From Deltaproteobacteria bacterium (GTDB lineage Bacteria > Desulfobacterota > Desulfobulbia > Desulfobulbales > Desulfurivibrionaceae): a stretch of DNA of 45,020 bases. Both the position numbers and the translations under genes were made by a program. Positions 1 to 7,348 of the stretch are shown piece after piece; position 1 is the first letter of the stretch; each line of letters starts with the position of its first letter. Location of the stretch: assembly GCA_026388695.1 (NCBI GenBank), contig JAPLJH010000009.1:1-45020 (forward strand), in the 5' to 3' direction. The notes under the pieces were generated by a model that ran no database searches, was not told the origin of the DNA, and was given only the letters and a program-made list of their open reading frames with translations.

Positions 1-1
1 G

Positions 2-367
2 GAGTCCCGCTTCGGCACCTACCTGCGGCAGATGGGCCCCGGCCCAGCCCTCGGGGTATTTCAGATGGAACCAGCCACCGAACGAGACATCTGGGACAAC
101 TTCCTGCGCTACCACCCGGAACTGGTGCTGGTGATCACGGCCACCACCGGAGCCACCGGACCAGGCCCGCATCTGCGCTGGAACCTGGCCTACCAGATAG
201 CCATGGCTAGGGTGCATTACCTGAGAAAAAAGCAGCCCATGGGCGGCGCTGACGATATTGCCGGGATGGCCGCCTACTGGAAGCAACATTACAACACCCC
301 GCTTGGCAAAGGCACGGTGGATGAGTTCACGGCCAATTATCGGCGCTATGTGCTGGGCCAGCAATAA
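2..367 (+). CDS. Phage lysozyme-fold protein, 5' partial
   Basis: The frame is open from the first codon of the window, so the N-terminus lies upstream. The visible part begins with Glu-Ser and continues to ALGVFQMEPAT. This ES...GxFQxEP pattern resembles the catalytic Glu and the following G-x-x-Q motif of lysozyme and soluble-transglycosylase folds. I infer a phage cell-wall hydrolase or endolysin-type protein, possibly with the catalytic Glu as the first visible residue. It is followed at once by a holin-like gene and spanins, the usual order of a lysis cassette. It could instead be an uncharacterised phage structural protein with this fold. The stop codon TAA overlaps the AAGGAG ribosome-binding site of the next gene. 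Confidence 0.6.
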   Translation, partial: ESRFGTYLRQMGPGPALGVFQMEPATERDIWDNFLRYHPELVLVITATTGATGPGPHLRWNLAYQIAMARVHYLRKKQPMGGADDIAGMAAYWKQHYNTPLGKGTVDEFTANYRRYVLGQQ

Positions 368-377
368 GGAGTCAGAC

Positions 378-635
378 ATGTGGGCCGCAATCAAAAAACT
401 CGCCCATGACTGTTGCACAGGGATCGACGGTACAACCTATGATCCAGCTCGGGTGGTCGGCTATGGCAGCGCGGCAATGTTGGTTTCGACATTCGCCTTT
501 GCCTTGGTGGTCCATGCGATCAATGGCCAGTTCGACGCTCAAGCCTCGGGAATCGGGGCCGCTGCCCTGTTGGGTGGTGTTGCTGCTGTCGGCGGTGGCG
601 TTGCCCTAAAATCAAAAACGGAGCCAGCACAATGA
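378..635 (+). CDS. Small membrane protein, holin-like
   Basis: An 85-residue protein with two hydrophobic stretches, about residues 29-48 (VGYGSAAMLVSTFAFALVV) and 57-76 (ASGIGAAALLGGVAAVGGG), and a short charged C-terminus (KSKTEPAQ). The start is fixed by AAGGAG at 366-371, six bases upstream of ATG 378; an upstream in-frame ATG at 258 lies inside the preceding gene and is rejected. Small size, two transmembrane segments and a position between a lysozyme-like gene and the Rz gene suggest a holin or holin-like protein that opens the inner membrane for lysis. There is no sequence motif that proves this. Its stop overlaps the next start. Confidence 0.6.
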   Translation: MWAAIKKLAHDCCTGIDGTTYDPARVVGYGSAAMLVSTFAFALVVHAINGQFDAQASGIGAAALLGGVAAVGGGVALKSKTEPAQ

Positions 636-1123
636 TGATCTTGCTGAAATACTGGAAACCGATTGCTGTACTGGTTGTCGCCCTGGCCCTGCTATCCATC
701 GGTTGGTTCAGTGGCGCATCCCATGTCCAGGCCAAATGGGACGCAGAGCATGCGGCCATTGCCCTGTCCGCTGCCAAGCAAGCGCAGCACCAGGCCGAGG
801 CCACGGTCAAGGTGGTCACCGAGTATGTGGATAAAATCAAGGTGGTCCACGACAAGGGCGCCACCATCATCAAGGAGGTGCCAGTCTATGTTCCCGCGAG
901 CGCTGATGCTGATTGCGATATTCATTTCGGCTTTGTCCGGCTGCACGACGCTGCCGCAACCAACACCATTCCCAACCCCGCCGGAGCTGCTGATGCGGCC
1001 CCCGCAGGCGTTGCACTGTCTGCCGTCGCCGGGACCGTCGCAGAAAATTATGGAGCATGCCACGCAAACGCACAGCAACTAATCGCGCTACAGGGTTGGA
1101 TTGCCGCCATGGGTCACAACTGA
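632..1123 (+). CDS. Rz: Rz-like inner-membrane spanin
   Basis: A 163-residue protein with one N-terminal transmembrane segment (about residues 10-28, PIAVLVVALALLSIGWFSG). An Ala/Gln/Lys-rich region follows that should form a periplasmic coiled coil (AAIALSAAKQAQHQAEATVK), then a variable C-terminus. This is the layout of phage i-spanins, which with a lipoprotein partner span the periplasm and disrupt the outer membrane at the end of lysis. The assignment is strengthened by an Rz1-like lipoprotein encoded inside it in another frame. The start overlaps the holin-like stop (ATGA); ATG 635 is an alternative start one codon on. The stop overlaps the next gene as ATGA, so the four lysis-region genes are tightly coupled. 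Confidence 0.75.
   Translation: MMILLKYWKPIAVLVVALALLSIGWFSGASHVQAKWDAEHAAIALSAAKQAQHQAEATVKVVTEYVDKIKVVHDKGATIIKEVPVYVPASADADCDIHFGFVRLHDAAATNTIPNPAGAADAAPAGVALSAVAGTVAENYGACHANAQQLIALQGWIAAMGHN
888..1082 (+). CDS. Rz1: Rz1-like outer-membrane spanin, nested in Rz
   Basis: A 64-residue ORF lying wholly inside Rz in a different frame. ATG 888 is preceded by AAGGAGG at 872-878, a near-perfect ribosome-binding site with suitable spacing, inside the Rz coding sequence. The product has a positively charged start, a hydrophobic stretch (LMLIAIFISAL) and a lipobox LSGC with Cys19 as the probable lipidated residue. The mature part is proline-rich (TLPQPTPFPTPPELL). Short, proline-rich lipoproteins embedded in Rz are the classic o-spanin Rz1. 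It should be anchored in the inner leaflet of the outer membrane and bind the tip of Rz. Automated annotation usually misses such nested genes. Confidence 0.85.
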   Translation: MFPRALMLIAIFISALSGCTTLPQPTPFPTPPELLMRPPQALHCLPSPGPSQKIMEHATQTHSN

Positions 1124-1347
1124 TGGCTGACGAAGTCGAACTGGCCTCCAAGTACGAATCACTGGAGCGGATCAACGGGATATCTCAGGCCGCAAGGAAT
1201 ATGCACAAACGCAGCCTTGTCTCCCTCACCCATTGTCTGGAGTGCGGCGAAGAGATCCCGAAAAAACGCCGCCAAGCAGAGCCAGGATGTGAACTGTGCG
1301 TGAAGTGCAAGGCGTGGAAGGAAAAAGGCGGCGCTTTCTGGCCGTAG
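1123..1347 (+). CDS. TraR/DksA-type C4 zinc-finger protein
   Basis: A 74-residue protein starting at ATG 1123, overlapping the Rz stop as ATGA. The upstream in-frame start at 1057 lies inside Rz and is less likely. The C-terminal half holds a four-cysteine zinc finger (HCLECGEEIP then GCELCVKCKAW), the signature of small phage and plasmid TraR/DksA proteins. Those proteins can enter the RNA polymerase secondary channel and change transcription in a ppGpp-like way. The N-terminal helix (ADEVELASKYESLERI) replaces the long coiled coil of chromosomal DksA. As the last prophage gene before the tRNA it may be a late or lysogenic-conversion gene. Confidence 0.75.
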   Translation: MADEVELASKYESLERINGISQAARNMHKRSLVSLTHCLECGEEIPKKRRQAEPGCELCVKCKAWKEKGGAFWP

Positions 1348-1381
1348 ACACCGCCAAAAAGCGTAGACACTTCGTAGACAC
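1343..1381. repeat. Three copies of CGTAGACAC
   Basis: The 9-base word CGTAGACAC occurs at 1343-1351, 1362-1370 and 1373-1381, in direct orientation at spacings of 19 and 11 bases. It lies between the last prophage gene and the tRNA-Thr terminator. Clustered short direct repeats next to a tRNA attachment site could be integrase arm-type or excisionase binding sites. That is inference from position only. Confidence 0.5.
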
Positions 1382-1388
1382 TTTTTGT

Positions 1389-1423
1389 TAAAAAAAGGGT
1401 TTCCGAATAGACCGGAAACCCTT
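1389..1423 (-). terminator. Rho-independent terminator of tRNA-Thr
   Basis: A perfect 11-base inverted repeat (AAGGGTTTCCG at 1395-1405, CGGAAACCCTT at 1413-1423) with a 7-base loop. Read on the minus strand it is followed by seven T residues. It lies eight bases beyond the CCA end of the tRNA gene and should end its transcript. On the plus strand no T-run follows, so it does not obviously stop prophage transcription. Confidence 0.8.
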
Positions 1424-1430
1424 GCTACAC

Positions 1431-1506
<76 letters not shown>

Positions 1507-1646
1507 GTTATACCTTGCAGGATAACGATATTTTTCGTACGTTAAACGATGCCTTGCATCTATCAACTTTACTCAAAAGTGTCAAGCCCTTCCCTTACAC
1601 CAAGCAGCAAAATACCTAAAATTTCACCCCAGGTCGGCTGGCAACA

Positions 1647-3017
1647 ATGAAAAACAACCGCCCAGTGTCCATTCTTGTCGTCGATGATGACAAAACCCAT
1701 CGCATCATGCTGAAAACCATGCTGAAACAATGGGGCTGGCAGATAGAAGAAGCGGATGACGGGACAAGCGCCATCGAGGCTGTCCACAACACGCCTTTTG
1801 ATGCTATCCTCATGGATGTCCGCATGACCAAACTGGATGGCATTGAAGCCCTGCGGCAGATTCATGCGTACAATCCAGCCATTCCCGTGGTTATCATGAC
1901 AGCCTACTCTTCGGTAGATGCAGCCGTGGAAGCTATCAAGATCGGAGCCCACGACTACCTGACCAAACCTCTTGATTTCGACCGGCTCAAGCTCACCATG
2001 ACCCATGCCCTGGAGCACCGACAAGTTCAGGAAAACAAAGATTTTTCCCGCAACAATAAAATCCCAGCCATGAACACAAGGGGAATTATCGGCAGTTCAC
2101 GGCCGATGCGTGAACTTATGGAAATGGTCTCCTACGTCGCGCCAACCGAAGCAACCGTTCTTATTTCCGGAGAATCCGGCACGGGCAAGGAATTGATCGC
2201 CGCAGCCCTACACCACAACAGCGCCAGAAAAAATGGCCCCTTTATCAAGGTCAACTGTGCGGCCCTGGTTGAAAATCTCCTGGAATCGGAACTGTTCGGT
2301 CATGAAAAAGGCGCTTTTACCGGAGCTGATCGGCGGCGGGAAGGGAGATTTGTCCAGGCCAATGGCGGCACCATATTTCTTGACGAAATAAGCGAAACCT
2401 CACCGGGCATGCAGGCAAAACTCCTTCGAGTCTTACAGGAACACGAGGTCCAACGGGTTGGGGGGCAGGAAACCCTTGCCGTTGACGTGCGCGTTCTGGC
2501 CGCCAGCAACCGTAAACTTGAAGAAGAGGTCGCCCAAGGTGCTTTCCGGGAGGATTTGTACTACCGACTCAACGTAGTGCCTCTGCACATCCCCCCACTC
2601 AAAGACCGCCGAGAGGATATTCCAACTCTTGCCGAATACTTTGTGGAAAAATTTGCCAAGAAAAACAACCGGCAGGTCTCAGGCATTACGCCACGCTGTA
2701 TGACTCTCCTTCTCAACTACCCTTGGCCCGGAAACGTGCGAGAACTTGAAAACGCCATCGAACGTGGGATTATCCTCATGCGCGGCGACTACCTCGATGA
2801 AGATAGCCTGCCCATTCCGGTGCAGCGTTTCGCCATGAAAAACGAGAACCCATCTGCCTCGACCACGGCTCCCCCTGGCTCGCTTGAAGAGGCGGAACAG
2901 CTCGTCATCAAAAACATCCTGGCGGAAACGGGCGGCAACAAAAGTGAAGCATCCCGTCGCCTGAACATCACCCGCAAAACCCTGCTCAGCAAAATGCACA
3001 AGTATGGGCTAACTTAA
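1647..3017 (+). CDS. Sigma-54-dependent response regulator, NtrC/AtoC type
   Basis: A full-length 456-residue bacterial enhancer-binding protein. An N-terminal receiver domain has the acidic pair D13/D14 and the phospho-acceptor D57 in LMDVRM. A central AAA+ domain has Walker A GESGTGKE (175-182) and the sigma-54 contact loop GAFTGA (222-227). A C-terminal Fis-type helix-turn-helix lies around residues 415-456 (GGNKSEASRRLNITRKTLLSKM). Phosphorylation by a partner histidine kinase should trigger oligomerisation and ATP-driven opening of sigma-54 promoters. No kinase gene is adjacent: upstream is the tRNA and prophage and downstream is a convergent gene. The regulator is therefore an orphan here. 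Its targets are unknown. Confidence 0.95.
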   Translation: MKNNRPVSILVVDDDKTHRIMLKTMLKQWGWQIEEADDGTSAIEAVHNTPFDAILMDVRMTKLDGIEALRQIHAYNPAIPVVIMTAYSSVDAAVEAIKIGAHDYLTKPLDFDRLKLTMTHALEHRQVQENKDFSRNNKIPAMNTRGIIGSSRPMRELMEMVSYVAPTEATVLISGESGTGKELIAAALHHNSARKNGPFIKVNCAALVENLLESELFGHEKGAFTGADRRREGRFVQANGGTIFLDEISETSPGMQAKLLRVLQEHEVQRVGGQETLAVDVRVLAASNRKLEEEVAQGAFREDLYYRLNVVPLHIPPLKDRREDIPTLAEYFVEKFAKKNNRQVSGITPRCMTLLLNYPWPGNVRELENAIERGIILMRGDYLDEDSLPIPVQRFAMKNENPSASTTAPPGSLEEAEQLVIKNILAETGGNKSEASRRLNITRKTLLSKMHKYGLT

Positions 3018-3028
3018 AGAGCTTCCGC

Positions 3029-4027
3029 TTATAGGGTCCATTCCCGAAAAATTTCATCGGCAAGAGGCTCCGCAACCAGACACCGCTCTTCTCCCCCAGA
3101 GGCAAACAACACTGTCGCACCAGCCAACTCCCCGACCATTTTTTTCCCGAAGCGCACCACAAGCCCGGCTGCCGCAGCAAAGTCATCCGGATGCTCCGAA
3201 TGTAAAACCCCCATTGGCCCGGACCGCTCCGGCATATGCACCAAAAAATCAGCCGGGTCATGCAGCGTCTCAAGCCGCACATTCTCCGCTTCATCACGCC
3301 CCAGAACAAGCCAGCCGCCATGGGGCAGCTGAAAATGGCGACCAAAGAGGAGCAAACGGATATCATTGAGCCTGACCGTGGGATAGCGGCCATAATACCA
3401 GGCGATCCTTTTTGCCTGGTCCGGCTCGGTAAGAACACAGCCTCCAGCAGGCCGGGGATAGTCTTTGATGCCAAAATGTTCGGCCAGCTGTATCTGCGGC
3501 TGTCTCCCCCTGCCGTTGAAATCAAGGAGAAACTCACGATCCACCAGCCCATCACGCTCGGCAACAGTCGGCTCCTGTGTTTTGGCGCACAATGGCCGCA
3601 GGAGAATGCCCGTACAACCGCTGTCCCGCTCAATAATCCGCAGGGTATCACGGCGCTGTGACATTGGCCGTTGTCCGATCACCTCGCCGGTAATCAGAAA
3701 AGAAGCGGAGAATTCCGGCATCAGTATTTTTGCCGCCCGGAGCAGGAGTATCTTGCAATCGATGCAGGGGTTGAAATTCTTGCCGTACCCATGGGGAGGA
3801 TTGCGCAGCATGGTAAAGTAGGGTTCACTCACATCCCGAAGAACAACCTCAATCCCGTAACTATCCCTGACCATCTGGGCATATTCCTGCTCCCTAGCCA
3901 GGAGTTCATAGCCAAAAAAGGGAGTGACAAACTTGACCGCCTGCACCGCAATCCCTTGCGCCGCCACGACCCGACAGGCAAGAATACTGTCCAGCCCGCC
4001 GGAAAAAAGAGCCAGGGCACGGGTCAT
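3029..4027 (-). CDS. PP-loop ATPase, MnmA/ThiI-like tRNA thiolase homologue
   Basis: A 332-residue protein with an N-terminal PP-loop SGGLDS (residues 9-14), which binds ATP and adenylates a substrate. A downstream CxxC (C88 and C91 in NPCIDC) and the conserved stretch GQRPMSQRRD follow. These features place it with the tRNA sulfuration enzymes related to MnmA (2-thiouridine-34) and ThiI (4-thiouridine-8). It is not a standard MnmA, and I cannot choose the modified nucleoside from sequence. The CxxC may hold persulfide or a Fe-S cluster. Its start overlaps the recN stop as ATGA, so it is probably translated from the recN transcript. Confidence 0.75.
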   Translation of the reverse strand: MTRALALFSGGLDSILACRVVAAQGIAVQAVKFVTPFFGYELLAREQEYAQMVRDSYGIEVVLRDVSEPYFTMLRNPPHGYGKNFNPCIDCKILLLRAAKILMPEFSASFLITGEVIGQRPMSQRRDTLRIIERDSGCTGILLRPLCAKTQEPTVAERDGLVDREFLLDFNGRGRQPQIQLAEHFGIKDYPRPAGGCVLTEPDQAKRIAWYYGRYPTVRLNDIRLLLFGRHFQLPHGGWLVLGRDEAENVRLETLHDPADFLVHMPERSGPMGVLHSEHPDDFAAAAGLVVRFGKKMVGELAGATVLFASGGEERCLVAEPLADEIFREWTL

Positions 4028-5700
4028 AAAGCTGCCTTCCTCTCCATGAGCGTGCGCACATAGGCCAGGGTCTGTTCGCTGACCGAATCTCCATCCAGCA
4101 TCCGGGCAAGTTCCTGCTCACGCTTTTCGACGGACAGCGGAATAATGGAGGTTTGGGTGCGGGCATCGACCACGGATTTTTGCACCAGAAAATGCTCATC
4201 AGCCAGGCAGGCAATCTGCGGGAGGTGGGTGATGCAAAAAACCTGATGATGCCCGGCCAGCTCCCGGATCTTCCTGGCCACCGCCTCTGCCGCTATGCCG
4301 CTGATCCCGGCATCGATCTCATCGAAAATAACCGTATCGACCTGATCCTTTTGGGCCAGAATCGTCTTTAAAGCCAGCATCAACCGTGACAACTCGCCGC
4401 CCGAGGCAACCTTGGCCAGAGGCCTTGGCTCCTCGCCCTGATTGGCGGAAAACATGAATTCCGGGCGATCCCAACCAAGCCTGGAGATGGTCCCCAGTTC
4501 CTGGCCCGGCTCTCCATTAAAATATATCTCGAAAACCGCCTGCTCAAAGCAGAGAGAAGCCAGCGATGCACGAATCTTACCGGCCAGCTCCTGAGCCGCA
4601 GCCAGACGGGCCTTGGAAAGCAAGGCCGCCGCCTCGCCCAGGGCAGCTTCGCTCTGACGCACTTCTTTTTCCAAAGAGGCCAACCGCTCATCCAACGCCT
4701 CGATTTCCGCAAGCTCCTGCTTCGCCTCCTGGCCAAAGGCAATGACCGCGTCAAGCTCACCGCCATATTTTCTTTTGAGCCGCTGCAACAGATCAAGACG
4801 CGCCGTTACCACATCGAGACGCGCCGGATCACTGGCAAGGGTCTCCACATAGTTGCGGATTGCTTGAACATGGTCTTCCAGTTGAAAACAATTCCCGGCC
4901 ACCTCTTCGGCAAGCCCGGCAAGGCTGGGATCGAAAGCAGCCATCTGGACCAGATTTTTGCGCACCAGAGAGAGGGGGGTATTGACCGCCTCCGCCAGAA
5001 GATGCCAGCTTTTTTTCCCAAGGCCGATCAAGTCATCGGAGGCCCGCAACCTGTCACGCTCAAAAATCAGGGCCACGTCTTCCTCTGGACTGGCCGCAGC
5101 CTCCTCGATCTCCCTGGCCTGAAAGGTAAGAAAATCCCGACGCTGCTCCTTGTCCCGCTCCTTGGCCACAAGCGCCTGGTATAATTCCTTGGCTTCCCGC
5201 CATTTGTCATAGCACTGGGAAACGATGAGTCGCTGCGGCCAGAGACCGCCGACCGCATCAATGCAATCAAGATGGCTGCGGGGCTGTAGCAGTTGCTGGT
5301 GATCATGCTGACTGGCAACGCTGAGCAGATTTTCCATCACCTCGCCCACCGCCTTTGCCGTGGCCAGACTGCCGTTCATGAAATAGCGACTGGAACCTTT
5401 CAGGGAAATAATCCGCTTGACCACCAGTTCTGCCTCGGGTTCACATCCCATTTCCGCCAGTTTTTCCAGGATGAGCCCATGTTGGGGATCGAGTTCAAAA
5501 AGGGCCTCAACCGTTGCCATCTCTGCCCCGCTTCTGATCCAGGTAGTTGCGGCTTTTCCCCCTCCCAACAGGTGAATGGCCTGCAAGATGATGGATTTCC
5601 CGGCCCCGGTCTCTCCGGTAAGCACCGTGAGCCCCTCGGCAAAAGAAACATGCAGTTTCTCGATGAGGGCAAGATTGGTGATGATGAGTTCCTTCAGCAT
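4024..5700 (-). CDS. recN: DNA repair protein RecN
   Basis: A 558-residue SMC-like ATPase of normal RecN length. Walker A is GETGAGKS (29-36). Central coiled-coil regions are rich in Glu, Ala and Leu. The C-terminal half has the ABC signature (VASGGELSRLMLALK) and Walker B (VIFDEIDAGISG). RecN acts early in double-strand break repair by recombination, holding DNA ends or sister chromosomes together. The next gene overlaps its stop by four bases. ATG 5700 encodes MLKELIITNLALI, the typical RecN N-terminus, so the start is secure. Confidence 0.97.
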   Translation of the reverse strand: MLKELIITNLALIEKLHVSFAEGLTVLTGETGAGKSIILQAIHLLGGGKAATTWIRSGAEMATVEALFELDPQHGLILEKLAEMGCEPEAELVVKRIISLKGSSRYFMNGSLATAKAVGEVMENLLSVASQHDHQQLLQPRSHLDCIDAVGGLWPQRLIVSQCYDKWREAKELYQALVAKERDKEQRRDFLTFQAREIEEAAASPEEDVALIFERDRLRASDDLIGLGKKSWHLLAEAVNTPLSLVRKNLVQMAAFDPSLAGLAEEVAGNCFQLEDHVQAIRNYVETLASDPARLDVVTARLDLLQRLKRKYGGELDAVIAFGQEAKQELAEIEALDERLASLEKEVRQSEAALGEAAALLSKARLAAAQELAGKIRASLASLCFEQAVFEIYFNGEPGQELGTISRLGWDRPEFMFSANQGEEPRPLAKVASGGELSRLMLALKTILAQKDQVDTVIFDEIDAGISGIAAEAVARKIRELAGHHQVFCITHLPQIACLADEHFLVQKSVVDARTQTSIIPLSVEKREQELARMLDGDSVSEQTLAYVRTLMERKAAL

Positions 5701-5752
5701 ATGGCTCTCTATACAAGATTATCTGGAGATTGCAAGGGTTGACCTGCCCCGC

Positions 5753-5869
5753 ATGGAAGAGCGGAACAAATGGTGGCGCAAACGAACGATCATCACTATA
5801 GTAATCGCACTAATTGGAGCTGGATTCATACAAATCCCTTATCGCATACTATCTGAATATTGCACATGA
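5753..5869 (+). CDS. Possible 38-residue membrane peptide
   Basis: A short ORF of 38 codons with a charged N-terminus (MEERNKWWRKR), one hydrophobic segment (TIITIVIALIGAGFIQI) and a short tail. Its stop overlaps the start of the M48 protease gene as ATGA. That start has no recognisable ribosome-binding site of its own, so translational coupling from this peptide would explain how the protease is translated. The peptide itself also lacks a good ribosome-binding site. It is unrecognised and could be chance. Confidence 0.3.
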   Translation: MEERNKWWRKRTIITIVIALIGAGFIQIPYRILSEYCT

Positions 5870-7296
5870 ATCACACCAAAACCTACCAACGCCTCACCAT
5901 ATACATCCTCTGCGCTGTTTTTTTGCTCGGCAATCTGCCCCTGGCTGGTTTTTCTCCACCCCCGGCCCAGGCTTTCAGCGTTGGCGAGGAACGGGAGGTT
6001 GGCGAAAAGCTCCTGTCCATTATCCGCAAAGAATTTACCCTTCTTGATGATCCTGATCTTACCGAATATGTAACAAATCTCGGGCGACAAACCCTACAGC
6101 TCGCCGGTCCACAATTCTTTGATTATCATTTTTTCATCATCGACAACAAGGAATTCAACGCCTTCGCCGCCCCGTCAGGCCTGATTTTTTTCCATTCAGG
6201 CCTCATTGATCTGTGCGATACCGAAGGCGAACTGGTCAGCGTCCTCGCCCACGAAATCGGCCATGCCGCCAGCCGTCATATCGCAGACCGGATCAGCAAA
6301 TCAGGCAAACTCAATGCCAGCACCACCGCCCTGATGCTGGCAGGACTGCTCCTCGGCGGCGGGGGGGCTCTTGGGCAAGCCGTTGTTACCGGCTCCATGG
6401 CTGGCGGCATGACCGCAAACCTTAAATTTAGCCGCGAGGACGAAGAAGAAGCGGATCGCTTGGCCTACAAATGGATGAAAGAAGAAAAACGCGACCCGGC
6501 GGATATGGTAAGCATGCTCAAAAAAATGCGCAGGGTTAGCCGTTATCACCGAAAACAGGTTCCCACCTATCTCCTCACCCATCCCGAACCAGAAAGCAGA
6601 ATCGGCTATATCGAGGATATTATCCTACAGGATCCACAGAAAAAAAGCCAAACTCAGGATGAGTTCGCCTACCAGAGGTTCAAATACCGGGTACAGGCCC
6701 TTACCCGGGATACGCAGTCGATCCTGCCTATCCTGAAAAACAAGGCAGAAGAACCAGCCATCCTGCAAAATGATCCCATGGTTTTTTTCGGCCTCTCCCA
6801 AGTCTATCTGGCAAACCGTGATTTCCTAAAAGCCGAAGAGTCTCTCCAAAAAGTCATAAGCCGTTTTCCAGACAGACACATCCTCAAAACAGATCTTGGC
6901 AGGATAAAACTTGAGGCGGGGGAGACAAAAAAAGCCCTGGAAATATTCCAGGAAATAAAGAAGCTAGATCCTTCCGAGGCGTACAACACCTACTATCTGG
7001 CCAAGGCCTTGCAACAGAATGGAGAGCCGGCGCAAGCGGTTATCATCTATGAAAACCTAACCGAACGCATGCCAACCTACGCAAAACTCTATCAGGAGAT
7101 CGGGAAAATCCGTGCCGCCCTTGGCAACAAGGCCCTTGGCCACTACAATCTCGCCCTGTATCAATATTATGAAGGATCAAGTCTCCAAGCCCGCTACCAC
7201 ATCGAACAGGCACTTAAAGGCCTCCCCGAAAAAGACCCCCTCTTCGCCAAGATACAAGATCTCAGAAATAAAATCGTCCGAATCGACAAGATGTGA
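5866..7296 (+). CDS. Exported M48 metalloprotease with TPR repeats, BepA-like
   Basis: A 476-residue protein with an N-terminal signal peptide (TIYILCAVFLLGNLPLAG). The zinc-protease motif is LAHEIGHAASRH, with HE at about 129-130 and the second His at 133. The downstream acidic motif EDEEEADRLA supplies the third zinc ligand. The C-terminal half is built of TPR helices (for example LSQVYLANRDFLKAEESLQKV). This is the layout of BepA/YfgC, which degrades stalled outer-membrane proteins and assists LptD assembly in the periplasm. I chose ATG 5866; the in-frame TTG at 5860 would add only two residues. It converges with the HDOD gene. Confidence 0.9.
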   Translation: MNHTKTYQRLTIYILCAVFLLGNLPLAGFSPPPAQAFSVGEEREVGEKLLSIIRKEFTLLDDPDLTEYVTNLGRQTLQLAGPQFFDYHFFIIDNKEFNAFAAPSGLIFFHSGLIDLCDTEGELVSVLAHEIGHAASRHIADRISKSGKLNASTTALMLAGLLLGGGGALGQAVVTGSMAGGMTANLKFSREDEEEADRLAYKWMKEEKRDPADMVSMLKKMRRVSRYHRKQVPTYLLTHPEPESRIGYIEDIILQDPQKKSQTQDEFAYQRFKYRVQALTRDTQSILPILKNKAEEPAILQNDPMVFFGLSQVYLANRDFLKAEESLQKVISRFPDRHILKTDLGRIKLEAGETKKALEIFQEIKKLDPSEAYNTYYLAKALQQNGEPAQAVIIYENLTERMPTYAKLYQEIGKIRAALGNKALGHYNLALYQYYEGSSLQARYHIEQALKGLPEKDPLFAKIQDLRNKIVRIDKM

Positions 7297-7348
7297 AAGC
7301 GGAAAAACAGACCTGCTGAGCGCTGGAGATGGCAAAAACTGTGCGATG

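Noticed and set aside
1343-1381. CRISPR-like array from the CGTAGACAC repeats
   Set aside because: Only three 9-base copies with very short unequal spacing; far from repeat-spacer geometry.
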